From: an uncultured Clostridia bacterium
GTDB taxonomy: Bacteria; Bacillota; Clostridia; Oscillospirales; Ruminococcaceae
NCBI GenBank assembly: GCA_947629275.1
Contig: CANRDG010000127.1
Location: 1-5,590, forward strand
Length of the DNA: 5,590 nucleotides
Direction of reading: 5' to 3'
The notes beneath the pieces are model-generated. The model searched no databases and was not told the DNA's origin. It saw nothing but the letters and a program-made list of their open reading frames with translations. A program made the translations under genes and the position numbers. This document shows positions 1 through 5,590 of this stretch, in pieces; the stretch's first letter is position 1; each line of letters begins with the position of its first letter.

Positions 1-1332
1 GCAGTAAAAGGCACTTTCGGCTATAAGGCTGATATTGATATTTCGCAGATATCTTCCGACACGCGCACGATAAGCGAGGGCTCTGTTTTCGTGTGCCTTA
101 AAGGCGAGCGGTTTGACGGTCACGATTTTGCCGCGGCGGCTATGGAAAAAGGCGCGGTGGCTTGCGTTACCGAAAGACCCGTTGAGGGCGCAAAGTGCAT
201 AATAGTTGACAATACGTTAAAAGCTTTGGGCGATATAGCAAGATACTACCGCAAAAAGTTTACAGACCTGCGCGTGGTTGGCGTTACAGGCTCGGTGGGC
301 AAAACGTCTACAAAAGAGATGATAAGCCTTGTGCTTTCGCAAAAGTTCAACACGCTGAAAACTCAGGGGAGCCTTAATAACGAGATAGGCTTGCCGCACA
401 CGCTTTTTGGAATAAGCAGCGATACGCAGGCGGCTGTGATTGAGATGGGTATGTCACATTCGGGCGAAATTTCGCGGCTTTCTTCTATCGCGCTGCCAAA
501 CGTATGCGTTATTACTAACATAGGTACGGCGCACATTGGCAATCTTGGCAGTCAGGAAAATATTCTTAAAGCGAAAATGGAGATACTTGACGGAGCGGAT
601 TATTACGCGCCTTTAATAGTGTGTGCAGACGATAAATATCTTGCAAGCGCGCCCAAACGCCCCGACAGACCTAAGTTTACATACTCTCTTTCTGACAAGC
701 GCGCAGACGTGTATGCAAGTGACATCGAACGCGATGAAAACGGTTCGTCGTTTACCATAAATCACGGCGATGAGAAGATAAGGGCAAGGGTAAATGTTGC
801 AGGCAGTCATAATATTTTAAATGCGTTGTGCGCTTACACGGTGGGCAGCTATTACGAGATAGAGCCGCAGAAAATGGCTCTGGCAATAGCGCAGTTTCAA
901 ACCGACGGCGTAAGGCAGAACCGCGTTGAGAAAAATGGCATAAGCTTTGTGCTTGACTGCTTTAACGCAAGCCCCGAGGCTATGAAAGCTTCCCTCGAAG
1001 TTTTCGGCGACAGCAAGGCGCAGGGCAGAAAAATAGCCGTGCTTGCCGATATGCTGGAGCTTGGGAAACAGTCCAAAAATTATCACAAAAGCGTTGGCGA
1101 AAGGTTTGCTTTAACGGGCGCTGATATGCTTGTATGCTACGGCGAAGATGCCGCACAGTACGCCGCGGGGGCAGTGAAAAAGGGCTTTGACAAAGAAAAA
1201 TGTCATTGCTTTACAGACGAAAAAGAGCTTGAAGATTTTCTGAAAAGTGAGATAAAAACGGGCGACCTTGTGCTTTTCAAGGGCAGCCACGGCATGAAGC
1301 TGGATAAAGTTTATAAAGATTGTTTTGAATGA
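1..1332 (+). CDS. murF: UDP-N-acetylmuramoyl-tripeptide--D-alanyl-D-alanine ligase MurF, 5' end outside window
   Basis: Cytoplasmic Mur ligase that uses ATP to add D-Ala-D-Ala to UDP-MurNAc-tripeptide, the last soluble step of precursor synthesis. The frame is open from base 1, and the 443 visible residues (numbered from base 1) already contain the N-terminal UDP-binding signature SSDTR...FVCLKGERFDGHDF (19-43). The GTG at 91 is therefore an internal Val, and about 10-20 residues are missing upstream. The ATP P-loop GVTGSVGKTS is at 94-103, GSLNNEIGLP at 123-132, EMGMSHSGEI at 148-157, TNIGTAHIGNLGS near 172-184, HNILNA at 270-275, DCFNASP at 319-325, ADMLELG at 349-355 and KGSHGMKLD at 427-435. 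This is the order of the N-terminal, central ATPase and C-terminal Mur ligase domains. Small departures from the usual motifs are GSLNN (commonly GNxNN) and KGSH (commonly KGSR). It ends at TGA 1330-1332, 27 nt before ftsW. MurF is preferred over MurE because of the NNxIGLP and DxxNASP motifs. Confidence 0.96.
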   Translation, partial: AVKGTFGYKADIDISQISSDTRTISEGSVFVCLKGERFDGHDFAAAAMEKGAVACVTERPVEGAKCIIVDNTLKALGDIARYYRKKFTDLRVVGVTGSVGKTSTKEMISLVLSQKFNTLKTQGSLNNEIGLPHTLFGISSDTQAAVIEMGMSHSGEISRLSSIALPNVCVITNIGTAHIGNLGSQENILKAKMEILDGADYYAPLIVCADDKYLASAPKRPDRPKFTYSLSDKRADVYASDIERDENGSSFTINHGDEKIRARVNVAGSHNILNALCAYTVGSYYEIEPQKMALAIAQFQTDGVRQNRVEKNGISFVLDCFNASPEAMKASLEVFGDSKAQGRKIAVLADMLELGKQSKNYHKSVGERFALTGADMLVCYGEDAAQYAAGAVKKGFDKEKCHCFTDEKELEDFLKSEIKTGDLVLFKGSHGMKLDKVYKDCFE

Positions 1333-1344
1333 TAAAAAACGGCG

Positions 1345-1352
1345 AAAGGAGG
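1345..1352 (+). promoter_or_regulatory. Shine-Dalgarno site of ftsW
   Basis: AAAGGAGG is an almost ideal match to the 16S rRNA tail and lies 7 nt before GTG 1360. It fixes the GTG as the start of ftsW; no ATG lies at a suitable distance. The strong site may compensate for the non-ATG start. Confidence 0.9.
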
Positions 1353-1359
1353 ATCTGCT

Positions 1360-2586
1360 GTGACCAAAGACAGCGTAAGAGGCAGCGGTATCGAACACGT
1401 TTCGGCACAGTCGCGCAAAAAGCGCAGTGTGGCAGGCGCAAGAAAGACGAATAATTTTCGTATAGTGGGTATGCCGCTTGACAGGCCATTTTTGGTGATA
1501 GTGCTGATACTTCTCGTTATAGGTATACTTATGATGGGCTCTGCAAGCTATGTGTGGAGCATGAACGACTACGGCAACGGCACATACTATTTCAACAGGC
1601 AGACCTTGTTTGCTATAGTGGGTCTTGTGGGAATGTTCGCGCTGTCATTTCTCGATTACCACTTTTTCCAGAATACAAAAGTGGCATATATAGTTTTGGG
1701 TGTGGCGTTTTTTATAACGCTGATAACGTCGTTTGTCGGCAATGAGGTCGCAGGTGCAAGGCGCTGGATAGAGATAGGCGGCATAAGTTTTCAGCCGTCC
1801 GAGCTTTTGAAAGTTGCGTTCATTATAATATTTGCCTATCTCGGTGCGCTTAATTACCCAAAATTCAAAGATATACGCTATTCTATAGGCGCATATCTGC
1901 TGATACTTGCGCCGTGCTGTGGAGTGCTTGTTTTGCAAAGACACCTTTCGGGCGTGCTTATTTTCGGTCTTATCGGTATGATAATGATACTTATCTCGGG
2001 CGTGCCTATACGGCATTTTGCGCTGCTGTGTACGGTAGCAGTTATAGGCGCAGGGGGATTTCTGCTTTTGAAAATGGCAGGCAGCGGCAGCGGTTTCGGT
2101 TACATAACAGAGCGTATACAAAGCTGGCGCGACCCCACAAGCGACATTCTCGGCTCAACGCTGCAAACATATCAGTCGCTTATGGCGATAGGCTCGGGCG
2201 GCGTGTTCGGGCTGGGGTTCGGTCAGTCGCGGCAAAAGCACCTTTGGCTGCCTGAGGCACAAAACGACTTTGTATTCTCAATAGTCTGCGAGGAACTTGG
2301 CTTTGTGGGCGCAATGGCAGTTATAATACTGTTCGCGCTGTTCATATTCAGAGGATTCTATATCGCTTCAAACGCCCCCGACCGCTTCGGTATGCTGCTG
2401 TGTGCAGGCGTTACGGTGCAGATAGGCATACAGGCGCTTCTTAATATCGGCGTTGCTTGCAATGCATTTCCGAATACGGGTATAAGCTTGCCGTTTTTCA
2501 GCTACGGCGGCACTGCCACAATGGTGCAGCTTGCAGAAATGGGACTTATACTAAGCGTTTCGCGGCAGGCATCGCGGCAAGAGTAA
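1360..2586 (+). CDS. ftsW: Septal peptidoglycan glycosyltransferase FtsW (SEDS family)
   Basis: Polytopic membrane protein of the SEDS family (FtsW/RodA/SpoVE) that polymerises lipid II into glycan strands at the septum with a partner class B PBP. The 408 residues start at GTG after AAAGGAGG. A basic cytoplasmic tail (1-43, with RKKRS and GARK) precedes about ten hydrophobic segments, roughly at 44-65, 81-98, 107-127, 149-164, 174-192, 197-213, 218-238, 304-330, 343-364 and 375-400. Family signatures are GARRWIEIGGISFQPSELLK (132-151), QSWRDP (254-259), a large extracytoplasmic loop (about 240-303), LPEAQNDFVF (297-306) and NTGISLPFFSYGGT (372-385). D303 in the PEAQNDF motif corresponds to the Asp considered catalytic in SEDS enzymes. 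The motif usually written QPDxGT or EPHxSG reads QRHLSG here (193-198). The position between murF and murG favours FtsW over RodA. The sporulation paralogue SpoVE can occupy the same position in Firmicutes and cannot be excluded by sequence alone. Confidence 0.93.
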   Translation: MTKDSVRGSGIEHVSAQSRKKRSVAGARKTNNFRIVGMPLDRPFLVIVLILLVIGILMMGSASYVWSMNDYGNGTYYFNRQTLFAIVGLVGMFALSFLDYHFFQNTKVAYIVLGVAFFITLITSFVGNEVAGARRWIEIGGISFQPSELLKVAFIIIFAYLGALNYPKFKDIRYSIGAYLLILAPCCGVLVLQRHLSGVLIFGLIGMIMILISGVPIRHFALLCTVAVIGAGGFLLLKMAGSGSGFGYITERIQSWRDPTSDILGSTLQTYQSLMAIGSGGVFGLGFGQSRQKHLWLPEAQNDFVFSIVCEELGFVGAMAVIILFALFIFRGFYIASNAPDRFGMLLCAGVTVQIGIQALLNIGVACNAFPNTGISLPFFSYGGTATMVQLAEMGLILSVSRQASRQE

Positions 2587-2594
2587 TTATTAAG

Positions 2595-2600
2595 AAAGGA
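2595..2600 (+). promoter_or_regulatory. Shine-Dalgarno site of murG
   Basis: AAAGGA lies 8 nt before TTG 2609. It decides the start: translation from this TTG gives MLRVLLAGGGTSGH, which places the N-terminal glycine loop where MurG proteins have it. The sequence after the site, AGATAGCTTT (2601-2610), recurs exactly before murA. Confidence 0.8.
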
Positions 2601-2610
2601 AGATAGCTTT
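2601..2610 (+). repeat. AGATAGCTTT box before murG (copy 1 of 2)
   Basis: The ten bases between the Shine-Dalgarno site and the start of murG are AGATAGCTTT. The same ten bases lie immediately before the murA ATG at 3810-3819, and both copies follow AAAGGA with only one extra G in the murA case. The last two T's of this copy are part of the TTG start codon. The function is unknown; it may only be a favoured initiation context. Confidence 0.5.
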
Positions 2611-3754
2611 GCTGAGAGTATTGCTAGCAGGCGGAGGAACTTCGGGACACATAAACCCTGCCGTTGCCATTGCGGAGATAATCAAGAAAAACCGCCCCGA
2701 TGCAGAGTTTTGCTTCGCAGGCACGCCAAAGGGCATTGAGAGCAGAATAGTGCGCGACTTGGGCTACCGCTTTGAGGAGATAGACGTTCACGGGTTTCAG
2801 CGGTCGTTATCGTTTGAAAATATAAAGAGAAATTTGCAGGCGGTAAAGTGCCTTATGTTCGCATCTTCCAGATCTAAAAAGATAATTAAGAGCTTTCAGC
2901 CCGACTTGGTGATAGGCACGGGCGGCTACGTGAGCGGACCTATAGTGCGTACCGCCGCGAAAATGGGCATAAAGACCGCTATACACGAGCAAAACGCATA
3001 CCCGGGCGTTACAACGCGCATACTTTCTAAGAAAGTTGACAAGGTAATGCTGACCGTTATAGAGGCGAAAGAATATCTTGAAGACGATATAGACTATACA
3101 GTCACAGGTCTGCCCGTAAGAGCGGCGTTTTCAGCTATTGACAGGGCGGCAGCGAAGAGGCAGCTTGGTTTTGCAGAAGATGAGATATGCATACTTTCAA
3201 CGGGCGGAAGCTTAGGTTCTCAGGTGCTCAACGAAAACGTTGCGCAGCTTATCAAGTGGGAGCAGGAAAGCGGCGCGAAAGTAAACCACATTCATTCTTA
3301 CGGAACATATAAAGGCTACAGCGATTATGTTCAAAGGCTCGAGCAAATGGGTGTTCAGAATATCGAGGGCAGCAGGCTGTATGTCAAAGACTATATAAAT
3401 ATGCCGCTGTGTATGGCTGCGGCAGATTTAGTGATAAGCCGCTGCGGCGCAAATTCGCTTACCGAGCTTGAGGCGCTTGGCAGGGCGTCTATACTTATAC
3501 CCTCCCCGAATGTTGCAGGCAATCACCAGTATCACAACGGCATGGTGCTTCACAACGCAGGCGCAGGAATAGTTATTGAAGAAAAAGATCTTACCGCGCA
3601 AAAGCTTATAGATACTGTAAAAGAGCTTTGTGTTGACGACGGCGGCGCAGAAAAATTACGTATGCTTTCCGAAAACGCAAAAAGGCTTTACATAAACGAC
3701 ACAGACGAAAGGATATATAACGCGCTCTATCAGCTTATAGCAGCGGTGGAGTGA
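2609..3754 (+). CDS. murG: UDP-GlcNAc:undecaprenyl-PP-MurNAc-pentapeptide GlcNAc transferase MurG
   Basis: Peripheral GT-B (GT28) glycosyltransferase on the inner face of the membrane. It transfers GlcNAc from UDP-GlcNAc to lipid I to make lipid II, the substrate later polymerised by FtsW. Length is 381 residues, slightly above the usual 355-375. The N-terminal domain shows GGGTSGHINPA (8-18), GTPKGIESRIV (38-48), the glycine-rich VIGTGGYVSGP (101-111) and HEQNAYPG (126-133). The C-terminal UDP-GlcNAc-binding domain follows GLPVR (167-171), with STGGSLGSQ (197-205), a YINM segment (262-265), ISRCGANSLTELEALGRASILIPSP (276-300) and NHQYHN (305-310). E286 aligns with the Glu that contacts the UDP ribose in E. 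coli MurG. The TTG start is chosen from the Shine-Dalgarno spacing and the match to family N termini. The 22-nt gap from ftsW suggests one transcript. No key motif is missing. Confidence 0.97.
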   Translation: MLRVLLAGGGTSGHINPAVAIAEIIKKNRPDAEFCFAGTPKGIESRIVRDLGYRFEEIDVHGFQRSLSFENIKRNLQAVKCLMFASSRSKKIIKSFQPDLVIGTGGYVSGPIVRTAAKMGIKTAIHEQNAYPGVTTRILSKKVDKVMLTVIEAKEYLEDDIDYTVTGLPVRAAFSAIDRAAAKRQLGFAEDEICILSTGGSLGSQVLNENVAQLIKWEQESGAKVNHIHSYGTYKGYSDYVQRLEQMGVQNIEGSRLYVKDYINMPLCMAAADLVISRCGANSLTELEALGRASILIPSPNVAGNHQYHNGMVLHNAGAGIVIEEKDLTAQKLIDTVKELCVDDGGAEKLRMLSENAKRLYINDTDERIYNALYQLIAAVE

Positions 3755-3766
3755 TTCACCGACTGC

Positions 3767-3807
3767 CCTTTAACGGCATATTATGACTTGTAATATGCTT
3801 TTAAAGG
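3767..3807 (+). promoter_or_regulatory. Inverted repeat able to sequester the murA Shine-Dalgarno site
   Basis: In the 65-nt murG-murA gap, GCATATTA (3776-3783) and TAATATGC (3791-3798) form a perfect 8-bp stem around a 7-nt loop. Outside it, CCTTTAA (3767-3773) pairs perfectly with TTAAAGG (3801-3807). The arms are separated by a 2x2 junction that can hold one G-U pair (3775/3799) and one C-U mismatch. The 3' outer arm contains AAAGG of the murA ribosome binding site, so folding would hide it. I infer a cis-acting translational control element. The inner stem followed by TTTT (3799-3802) could also be a weak intrinsic terminator or attenuator, but it is AT-rich and the T run is short. Confidence 0.6.
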
Positions 3808-3809
3808 AG
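3803..3809 (+). promoter_or_regulatory. Shine-Dalgarno site of murA
   Basis: AAAGGAG lies 10 nt before ATG 3820 (8 nt if read as GGAGAG, 3806-3811). Its first five bases form the 3' end of the hairpin arm described at 3767-3807. Confidence 0.85.
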
Positions 3810-3819
3810 AGATAGCTTT
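3810..3819 (+). repeat. AGATAGCTTT box before murA (copy 2 of 2)
   Basis: Exact second copy of the ten bases found before murG (2601-2610), here directly followed by ATG. Both copies follow an AAAGGA-type ribosome binding site. Neither the ftsW nor the ftsQ leader contains it. Confidence 0.5.
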
Positions 3820-5076
3820 ATGCAAAGGCTGGTGATAGAGGGCGAGAAAAGACTTGTCGGAGAGATAGAGGTGCACGGTGCAAAAAACAGCGCCCTGCCG
3901 CTGCTTGCAGCCTGCGTCCTTTCAAGGGGCGAAAGCTGTCTGCATAACTGCCCTAAGCTTACAGATGTTTACGCCGCGTGCAGGATACTTTCCTGTCTGG
4001 GGTGCAAATGTGAGCGGCAAGGGGATACGGTGGTAGTCAATACCGACGGTCTTACTCATTTCAACGTCCCCGACGAACTGATGAGGGAGATGCGCTCGTC
4101 TATAGTTTTTCTCGGCGCGATACTGGGAAGAGTAGGCAAGTGCAGGCTTTCGTTCCCGGGCGGGTGCGAGCTGGGACCCAGACCTATAGATATGCACATC
4201 GCAGCGCTTAAGCAAATGGGTGCGACCATTAAAGAAGAACACGGCACGCTTGAATGTGACGTGGGAAACGGACTTAAAGGCGCTAAAATAGTGCTGTCGT
4301 TCCCGTCGGTGGGAGCTACGGAGAATATAATTTTGGCGGCTGTAACAGCGAAAGGCAAAACAGTTATACATAATGCGGCGCGAGAGCCCGAAATTTGCGA
4401 TCTCGCACGCTTTCTGAACAAGTGCGGCGCGAAGATAGACGGCTATGGCGAAGATACCATTACCGTTCAGGGGGTCGAAAAGCTTTACGGCTGCGAGTAT
4501 GACGTTATGCCTGACAGGATAGTGGCTGCAACGTATCTAAGCGCGGCGGCATCTACCTGCGGAGAGCTTACACTGCTGAACACGCGCACCGAGGATATAG
4601 AAAGCATTTTGCCCGTGTTTGAGCAAATGGGCTGTTCGCTGTATACATACGAAAACAAGATATACATAAACGCTCGCAGGGGGCTTAAAGCCGTAAAGAC
4701 CATACGTACTATGCCTTTTCCCGGCTTCCCGACAGATGCGCAGGCGGTGGTAATGGCGGCTCTTGCAAAGGCAAGGGGTACGAGCGTTATGATAGAGAAT
4801 ATTTTTTCCAACCGCTTTCGCCATGTAGATGAGCTTGTGCGAATGGGCGCGGATATAAAAACCGAGGGAAAAGTCGCTATCATAGACGGCGTAAAAAGGC
4901 TTTCGGGCGCAAAGGTAAGAGCTTGCGACCTGAGAGGCGGAGCGGCGCTGGTGGTGGCTGCTCTCGGCGCTGAGGGAGTTACGGAAATAAGCGACATAAA
5001 GTTTATAGACAGAGGATATGAAGCAATAGAGCAGGCGTTTTCGTCTGTGGGAGGAACAATAAAACGCGTGCAATAG
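3820..5076 (+). CDS. murA: UDP-N-acetylglucosamine 1-carboxyvinyltransferase MurA
   Basis: Cytoplasmic enolpyruvyl transferase that moves the enolpyruvyl group of PEP onto UDP-GlcNAc, the first committed step of peptidoglycan synthesis. Its 418 residues match the usual length for the family (about 417-435), and both halves of the inside-out alpha/beta fold are present. Visible active-site residues are K22 and N23 (HGAKNSALP), R92 (MRSSI), C116 and R121 in the mobile loop PGGCELGPRPID, D306 in GFPTDAQA and R398 in IDRGYE. NRFRHVDELVRMGADI (331-346) is another family hallmark. The loop Cys is the residue alkylated by fosfomycin, so the enzyme has the target residue of the drug-sensitive type rather than the Cys-to-Asp form. 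It is the only ATG-initiated gene here and is preceded by a hairpin that overlaps its ribosome binding site. Many Firmicutes carry two MurA paralogues; I cannot tell from one copy which this is. The stop is TAG at 5074-5076. Confidence 0.97.
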   Translation: MQRLVIEGEKRLVGEIEVHGAKNSALPLLAACVLSRGESCLHNCPKLTDVYAACRILSCLGCKCERQGDTVVVNTDGLTHFNVPDELMREMRSSIVFLGAILGRVGKCRLSFPGGCELGPRPIDMHIAALKQMGATIKEEHGTLECDVGNGLKGAKIVLSFPSVGATENIILAAVTAKGKTVIHNAAREPEICDLARFLNKCGAKIDGYGEDTITVQGVEKLYGCEYDVMPDRIVAATYLSAAASTCGELTLLNTRTEDIESILPVFEQMGCSLYTYENKIYINARRGLKAVKTIRTMPFPGFPTDAQAVVMAALAKARGTSVMIENIFSNRFRHVDELVRMGADIKTEGKVAIIDGVKRLSGAKVRACDLRGGAALVVAALGAEGVTEISDIKFIDRGYEAIEQAFSSVGGTIKRVQ

Positions 5077-5091
5077 TGCAAGTCGCGCGGC

Positions 5092-5096
5092 AGGAG
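5092..5096 (+). promoter_or_regulatory. Shine-Dalgarno site of ftsQ/divIB
   Basis: AGGAG lies 10 nt before an in-frame TTG (5107) and 16 nt before an in-frame ATG (5113). The spacing favours the TTG, because 16 nt is too far for efficient initiation. The ATG that directly abuts AGGAG (5097) is in another frame and stops after nine codons. Confidence 0.65.
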
Positions 5097-5106
5097 ATGA
5101 AAAACA

Positions 5107-5590
5107 TTGGCGATGAGGGATATTGAAAAACAAAACGTTGATAAGTCGGAGTATAAGGTCATAAACGGAAGCAGAGTAAAAGTTGGCAGACGCCGCAGGA
5201 GGAACAATCTGACTTTTTACTATTATATGGCGTTTTTTGTAGTGGTAATTACGGTTACGGTGCTTTCGGTAACGCTGCTGTTCAACGCCTCCGAAGTGGT
5301 GGTAAGCGGCACTGAGCTTTATTCCTCCGAGCAGATACGTTTGATTTCCGGCGTTGAACAGGGCGACAACCTGATAAGGCTCGACACCCACACCGCCGAA
5401 CAGTGCGTGCTTGACAGTCTTTCTTACGTTGACGATATAAAAGTGCTGAGAAGCTTTCCGAGCAGGATATCTATAAAGGTGACAGAGGCAGTGCCGAAAG
5501 CTAACATAGAGCGGGACGGCAAGTATTACGTTGTAAGCGAGAGCGGCAAGATACTTGAAGCAGGACTTGACAAGCCCATGAGCGGTCTGA
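5107..5590 (+). CDS. ftsQ: Cell division protein FtsQ/DivIB, 3' end outside window
   Basis: Single-pass membrane protein of the divisome. In the family it joins FtsL and DivIC/FtsB in a complex that controls the septal synthase FtsW-PBP. The frame stays open to the window end, giving 161 residues from TTG 5107 (159 from ATG 5113). The layout is typical: a polar cytoplasmic N terminus with a run of five Arg (28-32) just before the membrane, one hydrophobic segment (about 38-60, FYYYMAFFVVVITVTVLSVTLLF region), then an extracytoplasmic POTRA-like domain (about 61-128). The POTRA part contains the pattern VVVSGTELYSSEQIRLISGV, GDNLIRLD (86-93), SYVDDIKVLRSFPSRISIKVTEAVP (106-130) and the start of the beta domain with GKYYVVSESGKILE (138-151). 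Sequence conservation in this family is low, so the call rests on this architecture, the PSRISIKVTEAVP-type strand and the position after murA in a dcw cluster. Firmicute nomenclature would be divIB. Confidence 0.9.
   Translation, partial: MAMRDIEKQNVDKSEYKVINGSRVKVGRRRRRNNLTFYYYMAFFVVVITVTVLSVTLLFNASEVVVSGTELYSSEQIRLISGVEQGDNLIRLDTHTAEQCVLDSLSYVDDIKVLRSFPSRISIKVTEAVPKANIERDGKYYVVSESGKILEAGLDKPMSGL

Noticed and set aside
91..93. GTG as the start of murF
   Set aside because: The frame is open further upstream and encodes the conserved N-terminal SSDTR segment, so this is an internal Val codon.
1645..2121. A 158-codon minus-strand frame opposite ftsW
   Set aside because: Antisense to conserved transmembrane segments of FtsW; its composition (Tyr, Lys, His, Arg) is what the complement of hydrophobic codons gives.
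3755..3784. Possible sigma-A promoter before murA: TTCACC (3755-3760), 18-nt spacer, TATTAT (3779-3784)
   Set aside because: The -35 element matches only 4 of 6 positions, and the -10 falls inside the inverted repeat, whose AT-rich arms would produce such a match by chance. It is not strong enough to list as a feature.
5097..5126. A nine-codon frame starting with the ATG that abuts AGGAG before ftsQ
   Set aside because: There is no spacing between the SD and this ATG, and the frame stops almost at once. A leader peptide is not supported.
4485..5207. A 240-codon minus-strand open frame opposite murA
   Set aside because: It overlaps the previous antisense frame in another register, is low in complexity (many Ser, Ala, Ile) and has no domain I recognise.
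4537..5391. A 284-codon open frame on the minus strand across the murA-ftsQ junction
   Set aside because: It is antisense to two clearly recognisable genes, its translation is rich in Tyr, His, Cys and Ser with no family resemblance, and it has no convincing ribosome binding site. It is a shadow caused by codon bias.
1..5590. A previously undescribed biological system
   Set aside because: All five genes belong to well-known peptidoglycan and division families with intact motifs, and the gaps are too short to hide another gene. Only the murA leader structure goes beyond standard annotation.

Overview
This window is a slice of a division and cell wall (dcw) cluster. Five genes lie head to tail on the plus strand: the 3' part of murF, complete ftsW, murG and murA, and the 5' part of ftsQ/divIB. 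Non-coding gaps are only 22 to 65 nt, so nearly every base is coding and there is no gene-free stretch over 300 nt. I see no mobile element, tRNA, rRNA, CRISPR array or defence gene, and no sign of a new multi-gene system.

The protein sequences look like Clostridia. Examples are the MurG start (GGGTSGHINPA), MurA with a PGGCELGPRPID active-site loop, and FtsW with a HLSG loop. Base composition is moderate, Ile codons are overwhelmingly ATA, and Shine-Dalgarno sites are strong AAAGGAG/AGGAG types. Together these suggest a gut-type member of the Oscillospiraceae/Ruminococcaceae. That placement is inference from style, not from a marker gene.

Layout: murF (1-1332, 5' end outside the window) makes UDP-MurNAc-pentapeptide. 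ftsW (1360-2586) encodes the multi-pass septal glycan polymerase. murG (2609-3754) makes lipid II from lipid I. murA (3820-5076) carries out the first committed step of UDP-MurNAc synthesis. ftsQ/divIB (5107 to beyond the window end) encodes a single-pass divisome protein with a POTRA domain. The genes thus cover the first and last cytoplasmic steps of precursor synthesis, the membrane step to lipid II, the septal polymerase and a regulator of that polymerase. mraY, murD and murC are not in their classical positions between these genes.

The most interesting non-coding feature is the 65-nt murG-murA gap. It holds a long, nearly perfect inverted repeat whose outer arm pairs with the murA Shine-Dalgarno sequence, so murA translation may be controlled by RNA structure. 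murA is also the only gene here that starts with ATG; ftsW, murG and probably ftsQ use GTG or TTG.
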